Shown: positions 1 through 6,206 of the stretch, one piece after another
Layout: every line of letters begins with the position of its first letter
Numbering within the stretch: position 1 is the stretch's first letter
The notes under the pieces: model-generated
Seen by the model: only the letters and a program-made list of their open reading frames with translations
What the model was told of the DNA's origin: nothing
The model's database searches: none
Translations under genes and position numbers: made by a program
DNA from: an uncultured Prevotella sp.
GTDB taxonomy: Bacteria; Bacteroidota; Bacteroidia; Bacteroidales; Bacteroidaceae
Length of the DNA stretch: 13,019 nt
Assembly (NCBI GenBank): GCA_900557255.1
Contig: USSA01000079.1
Coordinates: 1 to 13,019 of the forward strand
Direction: 5' to 3'

Positions 1-5
1 CTCTG

Positions 6-13
6 CAAAGTTA
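6..13 (-). promoter_or_regulatory. Leftward Bacteroidetes -7 promoter element at the window edge
   Basis: Read on the minus strand this is TAACTTTG, an exact match to the Bacteroidetes -7 consensus TAnnTTTG. It points left, so it would serve a gene lying outside the window. No clear TTTG -33 element is seen at the usual 19-21 base spacing. The palindrome at 33-52 lies just upstream, where a regulator could control it. The same -7 sequence occurs again before the AAA-ATPase gene at 1976-1983. Confidence 0.5.
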
Positions 14-15
14 CA

Positions 16-54
16 AAATTATACCCAAAGGTATTATACCCTAGGGTATAATTT
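16..54. repeat. 20-bp perfect palindrome plus an extra half-site (possible operator)
   Basis: Positions 33-52 read ATTATACCCTAGGGTATAAT, a perfect inverted repeat with no spacer. A further copy of its left half, AAATTATACCC, lies at 16-26, and its mirror GGGTATAATTT is at 44-54. Half-sites are therefore present three times within 39 bases. They sit just upstream of the leftward -7 element at 6-13. Symmetric sites like this are typical operators for dimeric helix-turn-helix repressors, for example autoregulators of toxin-antitoxin pairs. The regulator and the controlled gene are not in the window, so this role is inference. Confidence 0.45.
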
Positions 55-83
55 AGGAAACTTTATGTTTTTATCTCCATCAG

Positions 84-135
84 AAACAGTAATCCCCCAC
101 TACGCTTTGGCTGCGTGATGGGGGATTAACTGTTT
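84..135. terminator. Hairpin downstream of the AAA-ATPase gene
   Basis: A long imperfect inverted repeat: the arms AAACAG-AATCCCCCA and TGGGGGATT-CTGTTT (with unpaired bases between the blocks) continue inward to ACGC/GCGT around a 7-base loop. It begins about 40 bases beyond the stop codon of the leftward gene ending at 177. No strong U-tract follows in the leftward direction, so termination is likely but not certain. It may also serve as a transcript-end stabiliser. Confidence 0.55.
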
Positions 136-176
136 ATATAGTTTTTCTTGTTTTATTGAGGTAAGATATTGCAGTA

Positions 177-1946
177 TTATTCTTCCGTTATTTCCTCGCA
201 CATTACCATTTCTGCTCCTCGGTAGATAACTACGAGTTTGTGGAGCTTAGTGGTCTTGACCGACTCCTTGACGATGTCGCTATTGGCATAGCGGCAGATT
301 TGGGCAGAGGCTTCCTTTAAGAGAACTTGCAGCTGCTCATCGGCGGTATTGGTCTTGCAGTATTTCAGTTCGATGATGTAACTGTCCACCATGTCCTTGT
401 AGATGTCGCAGAGCGGAGAAAGGAAGATGTCGGCATAGCCACCATCGTTGTCTAGCTCTGAGATAGGGCGATAGAACTGGTTCTGGCTGGTCATCGCCAA
501 GGTGAAACCATGCACGAATGCTTCTCCCTTCTGCTTGTCACGCTGAGAAGAATAACGCTTCAGACTGTCGGCGATGAACTCAAAGTATGCCTTGTAGTTG
601 CCATGATATGCTAGTTGAGCCTCTAGCTTTCCCTTGTTGTAACTATCATAGGTCAAATCATTCTCCTTGTAGGTATCCAAGAGATAGGTATACATCTGGT
701 CGCGCACCACCTCATTAGGGATAATGAACTTGGTGCTACCATCGTATGTGCCATCTATTGTCACCATGCCGAAATAGAAGAGTAGACTCAGGAAGTTGTC
801 TGGGTCATTGATGCGTTCGGCAGGGAAATTCTCCACAAGCTTACCTGTGACGAATCCTTGGGTTACCAACTGCTGGATGATGCTGGCATCATGAGCAAAC
901 TCCTTGTCATGGCGGATAAGCATACGCACCTTGTCATAGTCGATGCGTACATTGCTCTCTACCATATTCTTAGGAATGTCGTAGTTGTTGCGGATGTACT
1001 TGTCTAAAAAGTTAAGTACCATCACAGAATTGTACATCGTAGTTTTTCCGTACTCCTCTTCGGCAAAGCAATAGTTGTCATACCACGGCTTCATCACCTT
1101 GATGAGTTCATCCACGCTGTGGTTGAATGGCAACACACTGGAATAGTAGCCCAGCATATCTCTTACTTCATCCTCTGTGAATCCAGTCATCTCATTGAAT
1201 TCCGGAGCCAGGGAGTAATTGGTGCCGATATTGAATCCGCTTGTCAGGTCATCCATCGTTACAGGGCTAACGCCTGTTACGAAGACACGTGCCAAGGTAT
1301 CGCCTGCTGCTCCTTTGATGGTATCAAAGAATTTTCTGAGATATCCTTCGCCATGGGTCTGTGTGCGGTATCTCTGCTCATGCTCCTTGTGTGCGAGAAT
1401 CTGGTTGGTGAAGTGGTCGTACTCGTCAATGAAGAGATAAATCTTCTGGCCAGATTTTTTGCTTTGGGTGCAAAGATAGTTTAATTGGTTGACAGCATCT
1501 TCCTGTTGGTTGAGGCCTTCTTTGGTACCTTCTGGTAAGAGATGCGAATATACATCCACGAAGTAATTAAACTGCGTCCTGCAATAATTGTCCATGCCAT
1601 GCTTGTAGTCGTTTAGGTCGCCTACAATAATGGCAAAGTTGAGATGGATGATGAGATAACTATTATGTTCGGGAGTTGGATTCTCACCAATATAGAGTTT
1701 GCCAAAAATTTCATCAAACTTGTCTTTCTTGTTGATGTCATAGTAATTTTCAAGCATGGAGATGGTAAGGCTCTTGCCGAAGCGGCGAGGCCTTATAAAG
1801 AAGAAGTACATATTAGAGTCTTCTATTTCTTCGATGAATGGGGTCTTGTCTACATAGTAGCAATCCCTTTCAATCATATCCTCAAAATTCTGCATACCAT
1901 AAGGTATTCGCTTGCGATAGATTCGCTTTTTTCTTTCTCTTACCAT
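177..1946 (-). CDS. AAA-ATPase-like protein with C-terminal PD-(D/E)XK nuclease-like domain
   Basis: A 589-residue protein of the AAA-ATPase_like plus PDDEXK_9 architecture, a family present in many near-identical copies in Bacteroidales and without an established role. Residues about 14-60 hold the family's typical N-terminus and a Walker A-like loop RPRRFGKSL (52-60). Walker B is IYLFIDEYD (169-177), with the acidic pair at 174-175. Near the C-terminus, GYADI (D506) and IIELKY (E526, K528) match the D...ExK catalytic pattern of PD-(D/E)XK nucleases, so both sites appear intact. The length is normal for the family. There is no signal peptide or membrane segment, so it is expected to be cytoplasmic. 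The gene stands alone, with its own promoter (1976-1983) and a hairpin after its stop. It has no visible link to the glycan genes. Nuclease activity and a role in mobility or defence are possible but unproven. Confidence 0.88.
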   Translation of the reverse strand: MVRERKKRIYRKRIPYGMQNFEDMIERDCYYVDKTPFIEEIEDSNMYFFFIRPRRFGKSLTISMLENYYDINKKDKFDEIFGKLYIGENPTPEHNSYLIIHLNFAIIVGDLNDYKHGMDNYCRTQFNYFVDVYSHLLPEGTKEGLNQQEDAVNQLNYLCTQSKKSGQKIYLFIDEYDHFTNQILAHKEHEQRYRTQTHGEGYLRKFFDTIKGAAGDTLARVFVTGVSPVTMDDLTSGFNIGTNYSLAPEFNEMTGFTEDEVRDMLGYYSSVLPFNHSVDELIKVMKPWYDNYCFAEEEYGKTTMYNSVMVLNFLDKYIRNNYDIPKNMVESNVRIDYDKVRMLIRHDKEFAHDASIIQQLVTQGFVTGKLVENFPAERINDPDNFLSLLFYFGMVTIDGTYDGSTKFIIPNEVVRDQMYTYLLDTYKENDLTYDSYNKGKLEAQLAYHGNYKAYFEFIADSLKRYSSQRDKQKGEAFVHGFTLAMTSQNQFYRPISELDNDGGYADIFLSPLCDIYKDMVDSYIIELKYCKTNTADEQLQVLLKEASAQICRYANSDIVKESVKTTKLHKLVVIYRGAEMVMCEEITEE

Positions 1947-1975
1947 AGTTCTTTACTTTTTGCAATGATTGAGTA

Positions 1976-1983
1976 CAAAGTTA
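1976..1983 (-). promoter_or_regulatory. Promoter -7 element of the AAA-ATPase gene
   Basis: The minus strand reads TAACTTTG, an exact TAnnTTTG match, 29 bases before the ATG at 1946. Transcription would start near 1969, giving a leader of about 23 bases. The -33 region has no clean TTTG at 19-21 bases spacing, so the promoter may be weak or need an activator. Confidence 0.6.
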
Positions 1984-2046
1984 CGAAATATTCTTGAAAG
2001 TCGATATGTTAGTGGCATTTATTTATGAAACTTTATCAAAGATTAG

Positions 2047-2068
2047 ATGCCAGCACTTGGGCTGGCAT
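2047..2068. repeat. Small perfect stem-loop (8-bp stem, 6-base loop)
   Basis: ATGCCAGC (2047-2054) and GCTGGCAT (2061-2068) are exact inverted copies around a 6-base loop. The element lies between the promoter region of the leftward ATPase gene and the rightward gene remnants. No U-tract follows on either strand. It may be a relic of a terminator or of coding sequence; its role is unknown. Confidence 0.3.
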
Positions 2069-2093
2069 TGGTTGAGGCTGGCAGGTAATATGG

Positions 2094-2198
2094 GTCGCTT
2101 TCATATCTACTTTCGCCAGTCGCATCTATGCCTATGAGCCGGGCTTGCTCTATCAGATGAGTTTTGGCAGTTACTTTGGCGAGGGCATCCGCTATGCC
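2094..2198 (+). pseudogene. C-terminal fragment of a helix-hairpin-helix outer-membrane protein (remnant)
   Basis: The reading frame that enters the glycosyltransferase remnant is open upstream to a TGA at 2073-2075. It contains a stretch around SRIYAYEPGLLYQMSFG followed by FGEGIRY. From memory of the family, this resembles the conserved C-terminal strands of Bacteroidetes helix-hairpin-helix (ComEA-like) outer-membrane barrel proteins, where an aromatic 'R-YAYE-GLLY-FSFP-FYG-G-RY' pattern occurs. Only about 35 residues remain; the rest of the barrel and the helix-hairpin-helix repeats are absent. The reading frame then continues, without a stop, into unrelated glycosyltransferase sequence from about 2199. 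The family assignment rests on pattern memory and should be checked by search. Confidence 0.45.
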
Positions 2199-2906
2199 CT
2201 GGAGGTGCTTGGCAATCTGATCAAGACCATCAAGGTAAAAACAGACGCCGACACGGAGTTGCTCCTTGTTGACGATGGTAGTCGTGACCGTACCTGGCAG
2301 ATGATTTCCGATGCTGCCAAGGAGCACAGGTATGTACACGGCATCAAGTTATCTCATAACCGGGGACATCAGAATGCGCTCTGGGCAGGAATGGAGGCGG
2401 CTGTGGATCATTGCGATGCGATGGTAAGTATCGATGCCGACCTGCAGGATGATGAGAATGTCATCATCGATATGGTTCAGCAGGTGCAGAAAGGCAAGGA
2501 TATCATCTATGGTGTGCGCAAGGAGCGTAAGACCGATACCTTCTTCAAGCGATTCACCGCCCAGGCTTTCTATAAGCTGATGCAGAGCGTGGATAAGGAT
2601 ACGGTGTATAATCATGCCGACTTCCGCATGATGACCAACCGCACCCTGAAGGCGCTGATGCAGTACTCCGAGCGCAATCTCTTCCTTAGGGCCATCGTCC
2701 GCCAGTTGGGGTTCCGGGAGGGATTCGTCTATTACGACCGCAAGGCACGCGAGGCAGGTGAGAGCAAGTATCCGTTTACCAAGATGCTGAGTTTCTGTAT
2801 CGATGGCATCATCACCACGGGTGTAGGCATCACAGGTGTCTATATCGGCAAGATTTATACCGAGGTAAAGCGCCGTCCTCGATATTTTATCGAAGAAAGG
2901 GTATAA
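2145..2906 (+). pseudogene. Glycosyltransferase family 2 (GtrB/DPM1-like), truncated and internally deleted
   Basis: Clear homology to polyprenyl-phosphate sugar transferases of the GtrB/DPM1 type: LLLVDDGSRDRT (39-50 counted from a TTG at 2145), SHNRGHQNAL (70-79), the metal-binding DADLQDD (97-103), TDTFFKRFTA, NHADFRMM (156-163), GESKYP (205-210) and the canonical tail YIGKIYTEVKRRPRY. Two parts are missing. The first beta-strand with its VPVYNE-type motif is replaced by outer-membrane-protein sequence. After KMLSFCIDGI (213-222) the protein jumps almost directly to the final GVYIGK segment, losing the roughly 60-70 residues that hold the two membrane helices of family members. The only possible starts are TTG at 2145 or ATG at 2157, both in the foreign part. 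I see no good promoter. The base composition is visibly more G+C-rich than that of the right-hand operon. It is most likely a dead gene; a soluble catalytic remnant is less likely. Confidence 0.8.
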
Positions 2907-2945
2907 TTATTCAAGAGGGTGTTTCATAAGTCCATGAGTCAGTAA

Positions 2946-3029
2946 TTCCGAATCCTGGTTTCGGAATACGCCAAGTTCTGGACTCGTTATGGCAAGAAGC
3001 ATCCTATTAAGTTTAAACTGGAATTATAA
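2946..3029 (+). pseudogene. Possible C-terminal tail of an unidentified gene
   Basis: A short open frame begins after a TAA at 2943-2945 and ends at TAA 3027-3029, ten bases before the large hairpin at 3039. The last residues, KFWTRYGKKHPIKFKLEL, look like a basic, aromatic protein C-terminus rather than random sequence. There is no start codon with a ribosome site. A real tail followed directly by a terminator, with the body of the gene missing, would fit the eroded character of this region. I do not recognise the family, and chance is a serious alternative. Confidence 0.25.
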
Positions 3030-3038
3030 GGAAAAGAC

Positions 3039-3102
3039 AATAACGGCAAAAGCCTTATTTTCTTCTCTTTCAAGAGATGAAGATAAGGCTTTTGCCGTTA
3101 TT
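3039..3102. terminator. Very long near-perfect hairpin, probable bidirectional terminator
   Basis: Two 31-base arms (3039-3069 and 3072-3102) are inverted copies with only two mismatches and a 2-base loop. The outer part pairs AATAACGGCAAAAGCC with GGCTTTTGCCGTTATT. It lies between rightward gene remnants and the leftward gene ending at 3128, so it can end transcription from both sides. In the leftward direction it is followed by a T-rich stretch (TTATTGTCTTTTCC). It is longer than needed for a simple intrinsic terminator. Confidence 0.75.
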
Positions 3103-3127
3103 GTATATCATGTATAATTGGATGACT

Positions 3128-4694
3128 TTATTTGAAATATACAAATTTCAAGTTACCAGGGCCTACGTCCCTTTTGCAACGTCTAAGAAGCATTGTTGGC
3201 GATTCCTGCATATTTATGGCAGGCGAGGCAACTATCTTTTCTTTACCATAGTAACGAGCCATTCCCTGGTTAATCCAATATCCTGGATAAATCGTTATGT
3301 CGTTAAACGCATCCGAAGGCATTTTTACCGTGAGAGGCTTCAATGTCAGGATTGTTTGTGTATTTGTTTTGAGTGCCAGTTCGCGTTTATTCATTTCCTT
3401 ATCAAATTTCATCGCAGTTCCTTTTAACATAAGAGAGACAATTCTATTGGTCGTTCTTGGTTTGATACTTACAGATAAGATCAAGATAACTGTAGCACAG
3501 TATGGCATATAACGCAAGGATTTGGCGTATTTCTTTTGTGATGTCCTTACAACGTTGACAATGGCAGAACTCAAGGGAGCCTTTGCTTCTGTCTTTCTTA
3601 GGATAGCTCCAGAAAGGTAGTAGAGGTTGATGCATATAAGCCATAAGTGAATATATGAATAGATGTTCTGCACTCTTCCAGGTCCTCTTGTCCCCATAGC
3701 ATAGCAATGGGCAAAGAAGAAAGAACTATAGAGAGTAACCGTAATTATAATACATAGCCATGGATGCGAGAACTTGAATCGTGAGTTGCTTGCCATCTTT
3801 GCAATTGTGGGTGCAAGAAGTGCTATCATCAAAAACTGAGTAATACTGAGTGTGTCTGATAAGAACTCAAAGCTCTTTCCTATTGCCATGAAAAATGCAG
3901 TGATGATATTTGGTTTACTCTCTATTGTTACTTGTCGGAAAGCGTTGCCTGGTGCCAGTACGCTGAAGAGGAAGGCGATGCCATAGATAGCGAGAATGGT
4001 CATATAAAAGTTTGGCCATTTTTTTTGTTCCAGCTTCATGATGATGATGGCTACAAATAGAATTGCTCCCATACCAAGTCCGGAAACAAAGTTTCCGCCA
4101 GCAATGATGATAGACAGAATAATGGATGCCCCCCCCAATAATTGCTTTCTTGGATTTTGAATCAACCTGCTGATAACAAATGAGTAAGGATGCAAGAGTA
4201 AGTGATAAACTATAGAACAAGGTGTAGTACATTGCTCCATTGTACCAAAAGAATGCATCGTAGTATGACCATGTAAACTGGATTGTCATCAGTACGAAGA
4301 GGGTTGAAACGAACAGATACTCCAATTTGGAAGAATGGAGTAACTTCCTCATCACCATATATAATAATGTATAGGTTGACCCCGCCAAACTGAAAAATAA
4401 GATGATTGGACCAAGCCAATATTGTCCGAATACACCAGGCTGTAGTGCCATCAGGAAGCAGGCTGAATAGGTGCCTTGCCATGTATGATACATGGTCATG
4501 GCTACATTCCAAGCAGCTTGGATGCAGGCAGGGAAAGAATGGGTTTCATTCCAGATTTTATAGACTTCTGCACCAAATACATAATCATCACCAAAGGGAT
4601 GTAAGTATTGGCTAATCCATAATATGGGAATGATAGATGCGATTAGAACCATAATAGCTATTCCTGTTACAATTTTCAATTGTTTTGTATTCAT
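3128..4694 (-). pseudogene. DUF6056-like multi-pass membrane protein, split by a frameshift in a G8 tract
   Basis: Two overlapping frames are one gene. The first starts at ATG 4694 and encodes a membrane helix (about residues 9-28), FGDDY (34-38), YHTWQGTYSACFLMALQPG, and further helices up to KKAIIGG (about 186). There a run of eight G (coding strand; C8 at 4129-4136) shifts the frame, giving about 70 nonsense residues ending at 3915. The other frame resumes exactly there with GGASIILSIIIAGGN, then LAPGNAFRQ (246-254 of the restored protein), more helices and a soluble C-terminal tail to TAA at 3128. Removing one G restores 521 residues, a plausible full length. The acidic pair after the first helix, the WQGTYSA stretch and the APGN-R motif recall DUF6056 proteins, which sit in surface-glycan loci and may be GT-C-fold glycosyltransferases; that function is unproven. 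It could be phase-variable, mutated, or a base-calling error. The start at 4258 of the second frame is an artefact of reading the first part out of frame. Confidence 0.72.
4129..4136 (-). repeat. G8 homopolymer (C8 on plus strand) at the frameshift point
   Basis: Eight consecutive C on the plus strand, read as GGGGGGGG within the coding strand of the DUF6056-like gene. With seven G the codons read Ile-Ile-Gly-Gly-Ala-Ser-Ile-Ile and the gene is open to its natural end. With eight G it is out of frame. Tracts of this kind change length by slipped-strand mispairing and act as on/off switches in other bacteria. They are also a common site of sequencing errors. Confidence 0.85.
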
Positions 4695-4814
4695 AACTGT
4701 TTTATCTTGTATAAATGATATTTATTTTCTTTTTATATGTTATAACATTCTTGTTAATATAATCTTGCATGAAAGATGAAGAATAAATGTTAATGTATTA
4801 TTGTGTATGAGGGA

Positions 4815-4822
4815 TAAAGGTA
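4815..4822 (-). promoter_or_regulatory. Weak candidate -7 element for the DUF6056-like gene
   Basis: The minus strand reads TACCTTTA, one base from the TAnnTTTG consensus, located between the terminator of the upstream GT4 gene and the ATG at 4694. It would give a leader of about 110 bases. There is no TTTG at the expected -33 position. The rest of 4695-4834 is very A/T-rich and shows no better candidate. Confidence 0.25.
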
Positions 4823-4834
4823 CTAAACATAATT

Positions 4835-4872
4835 GGGATCACCTGCATCCACACGCTTTTGCAGGTGACCCC
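4835..4872 (-). terminator. Hairpin directly after the GT4 gene stop codon
   Basis: GGGATCACCTGCA (4835-4847) and TGCAGGTGACCCC (4860-4872) pair over 13 positions with one mismatch, around a 12-base loop. The stem abuts the stop codon at 4873-4875. Only a weak T-rich stretch follows in the leftward direction. It separates the GT4 gene from the DUF6056-like gene and suggests the two are separate transcription units. Confidence 0.65.
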
Positions 4873-6066
4873 TTATAACTTTTCGTATGTGTTCATTAAG
4901 TCGCAGGCTAGTTTCTCGTCTGTAAAGTTGAGGGCATAAGTCTTGCCGGCTTTTATCATGTCTTGGCGCAGTTGCTCATCGGTACAAGTGCGCACGATGG
5001 CTTCTGCCATACTTTGGGCATCATCGGGATTCACATAGATTCCACCAGGTCCTCCTGCCTCTTCCAGGCAAGACCCTGTGCATCCGATGGTAGGTATGCC
5101 ACTTGTGATGGCTTCGAGCAAGGGGATGCCGAAACCCTCGATGCGAGAAGGATAGGTAAAACTGCGTGCCAGCTTATAGAAGGATGGCAGGTCTTCGTAA
5201 GGTACCTGATGATGGAAGTGGAAAAGATGCTCAATGCTTTGCTCCTTGAGGTAGGCTTGTATCTCGTCTACATAAGGGGTTCTTCTGCCTACAGCCACCA
5301 CATGGATTTTGGCTATATTGCACTTTTCCTCATTGGCTTTTGCCATTTGGTTGATTTCTGCCATAGCCTTTGCCACCAGCATCAGGTTCTTGCGCTCCTC
5401 GATGCTTCCTACGTAGAGTACATATTGGTTGGGCAGTTGGTATTTTTGCTTTACCTCTTCCTGTTTGCTGGACTCAATGTCTTGGGCAAAGACAGGGTCG
5501 CAGCCTTGGTATACCACGTCTATCTTTTCCTCTGGGGTGTGATAGTAGTGCATGATTTCCTGCTTGGTATATTCGCTTACGGCTATTACGCGGTCGGCGC
5601 ACTGGCAGGCACGTCGAAACTTATAGTTGTATATCTTTCGGTCTATCCAGTGATAATACTGTGGGGTGTGGATAAAGATGAGGTCGTGGATAGTAACTAG
5701 GTATTTGCATCTGTCTTCTCCCAGCTTTGTCTCACGTTGTTGGGGTGTGCCGATGTTGAGCGGCAGTTCGTTGCTGAGGCCATGGAAGATGTTGATGCCA
5801 TCCTGCTGGATGTCGTGGGTCATTCCCCATACACGCCAGATGGACCGCATCTTGCTCCAGATGCCTTTGGGTGGAAAATGCAGGGTGAGCTTCTTCAGCG
5901 TGGGTATCTCTCCGAGATAGGGCATGCGATGAGGCTTAGGGGTATACAGATGGTAAGAATTGCTGGCGAATTGCTCCGACAGTATTCTAATCACGAATCG
6001 GCTGTAGTTGCCCAGTCCTGTGCGGTTTTGCGCCGCTCTCTTTGCATCGAATCCTATGTTCATCAT
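4873..6066 (-). CDS. Glycosyltransferase family 4 (GT-B fold)
   Basis: A 397-residue retaining glycosyltransferase that would transfer a sugar from a nucleotide donor to a growing surface glycan at the cytoplasmic face of the membrane. The N-terminal Rossmann half begins MMNIGFDAKRAAQNRTGLGNY, the glycine-rich acceptor-side loop of this family. The linker region carries YLVTIHDLIF and RVIAVSEYTKQ. The C-terminal donor domain contains YVLYVGSIEERKN, YPSRIEGFGIPLLEA (the E-x7-E motif at E310 and E318) and a GG-x-Y-V-x-P-D segment. The length is normal and all key motifs are intact. The ATG at 6066 is followed directly by a second ATG (6063), so either may be used. A well-formed promoter lies at 6092-6122 and a hairpin follows the stop. 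Family members act on mannose, glucose, rhamnose and others; the substrate cannot be read from the sequence. Confidence 0.9.
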   Translation of the reverse strand: MMNIGFDAKRAAQNRTGLGNYSRFVIRILSEQFASNSYHLYTPKPHRMPYLGEIPTLKKLTLHFPPKGIWSKMRSIWRVWGMTHDIQQDGINIFHGLSNELPLNIGTPQQRETKLGEDRCKYLVTIHDLIFIHTPQYYHWIDRKIYNYKFRRACQCADRVIAVSEYTKQEIMHYYHTPEEKIDVVYQGCDPVFAQDIESSKQEEVKQKYQLPNQYVLYVGSIEERKNLMLVAKAMAEINQMAKANEEKCNIAKIHVVAVGRRTPYVDEIQAYLKEQSIEHLFHFHHQVPYEDLPSFYKLARSFTYPSRIEGFGIPLLEAITSGIPTIGCTGSCLEEAGGPGGIYVNPDDAQSMAEAIVRTCTDEQLRQDMIKAGKTYALNFTDEKLACDLMNTYEKL

Positions 6067-6091
6067 TTTGTTTTTTCTTTAATTATTGGGA

Positions 6092-6122
6092 CAAAGGTAT
6101 ATTAAAAAACTGATTTCTCAAA
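6092..6122 (-). promoter_or_regulatory. Promoter of the GT4 gene (TTTG-N19-TACCTTTG)
   Basis: On the minus strand TTTG (6119-6122) is followed after 19 bases by TACCTTTG (6092-6099), a full match to the Bacteroidetes -33/-7 promoter. Transcription would begin near 6085, about 20 bases before the start codon. It lies back to back with the promoter of the GT87-like gene; the two -33 elements are 15 bases apart. Confidence 0.75.
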
Positions 6123-6137
6123 ATAAATATGGATTTA

Positions 6138-6169
6138 TTTGCTAATTACGTGGAATTTGCGTAATTTTG
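6138..6169 (+). promoter_or_regulatory. Promoter of the GT87-like gene (TTTG-N20-TAATTTTG)
   Basis: TTTG at 6138-6141 is followed after 20 bases by TAATTTTG at 6162-6169, a full match to the Bacteroidetes consensus. Transcription would begin near 6176, giving a leader of about 30 bases before ATG 6207. It is divergent from the GT4 promoter on the other strand. Confidence 0.75.
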
Positions 6170-6206
6170 CCCCCTAAATAACGTAATTCATAACAAGACA
6201 GATAGA

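Noticed and set aside
1119..1484. Open frames on the plus strand inside the AAA-ATPase gene
   Set aside because: They lie antisense to a gene with clear Walker and nuclease motifs, have no family resemblance and no promoter or ribosome site; they are shadows.
2043..2339. Leftward 98-residue frame opposite the GT2 remnant
   Set aside because: Antisense to recognisable protein sequence on the plus strand, with no recognisable domain; treated as a shadow.
2894..2906. GGGTATAATTA at the end of the GT2 remnant as another copy of the left-edge operator half-site
   Set aside because: It encodes the natural C-terminal residues and stop of the gene and stands alone, so the similarity is probably chance.
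2915..3029. Complete insertion sequence in the decay zone
   Set aside because: Only one possible IS-like end is visible, without a matching inverted end, target duplication or transposase.
3128..4258. Treating the downstream DUF6056-like frame as a separate gene starting at 4258
   Set aside because: Its first 40 or so residues are the upstream gene read out of frame; true membrane-protein sequence starts only after the G8 tract, so the two frames belong to one gene.
5737..6105. Plus-strand frames over the start of the GT4 gene, reaching into the divergent promoter region
   Set aside because: Antisense to a complete glycosyltransferase, with low-complexity translation and no motif.
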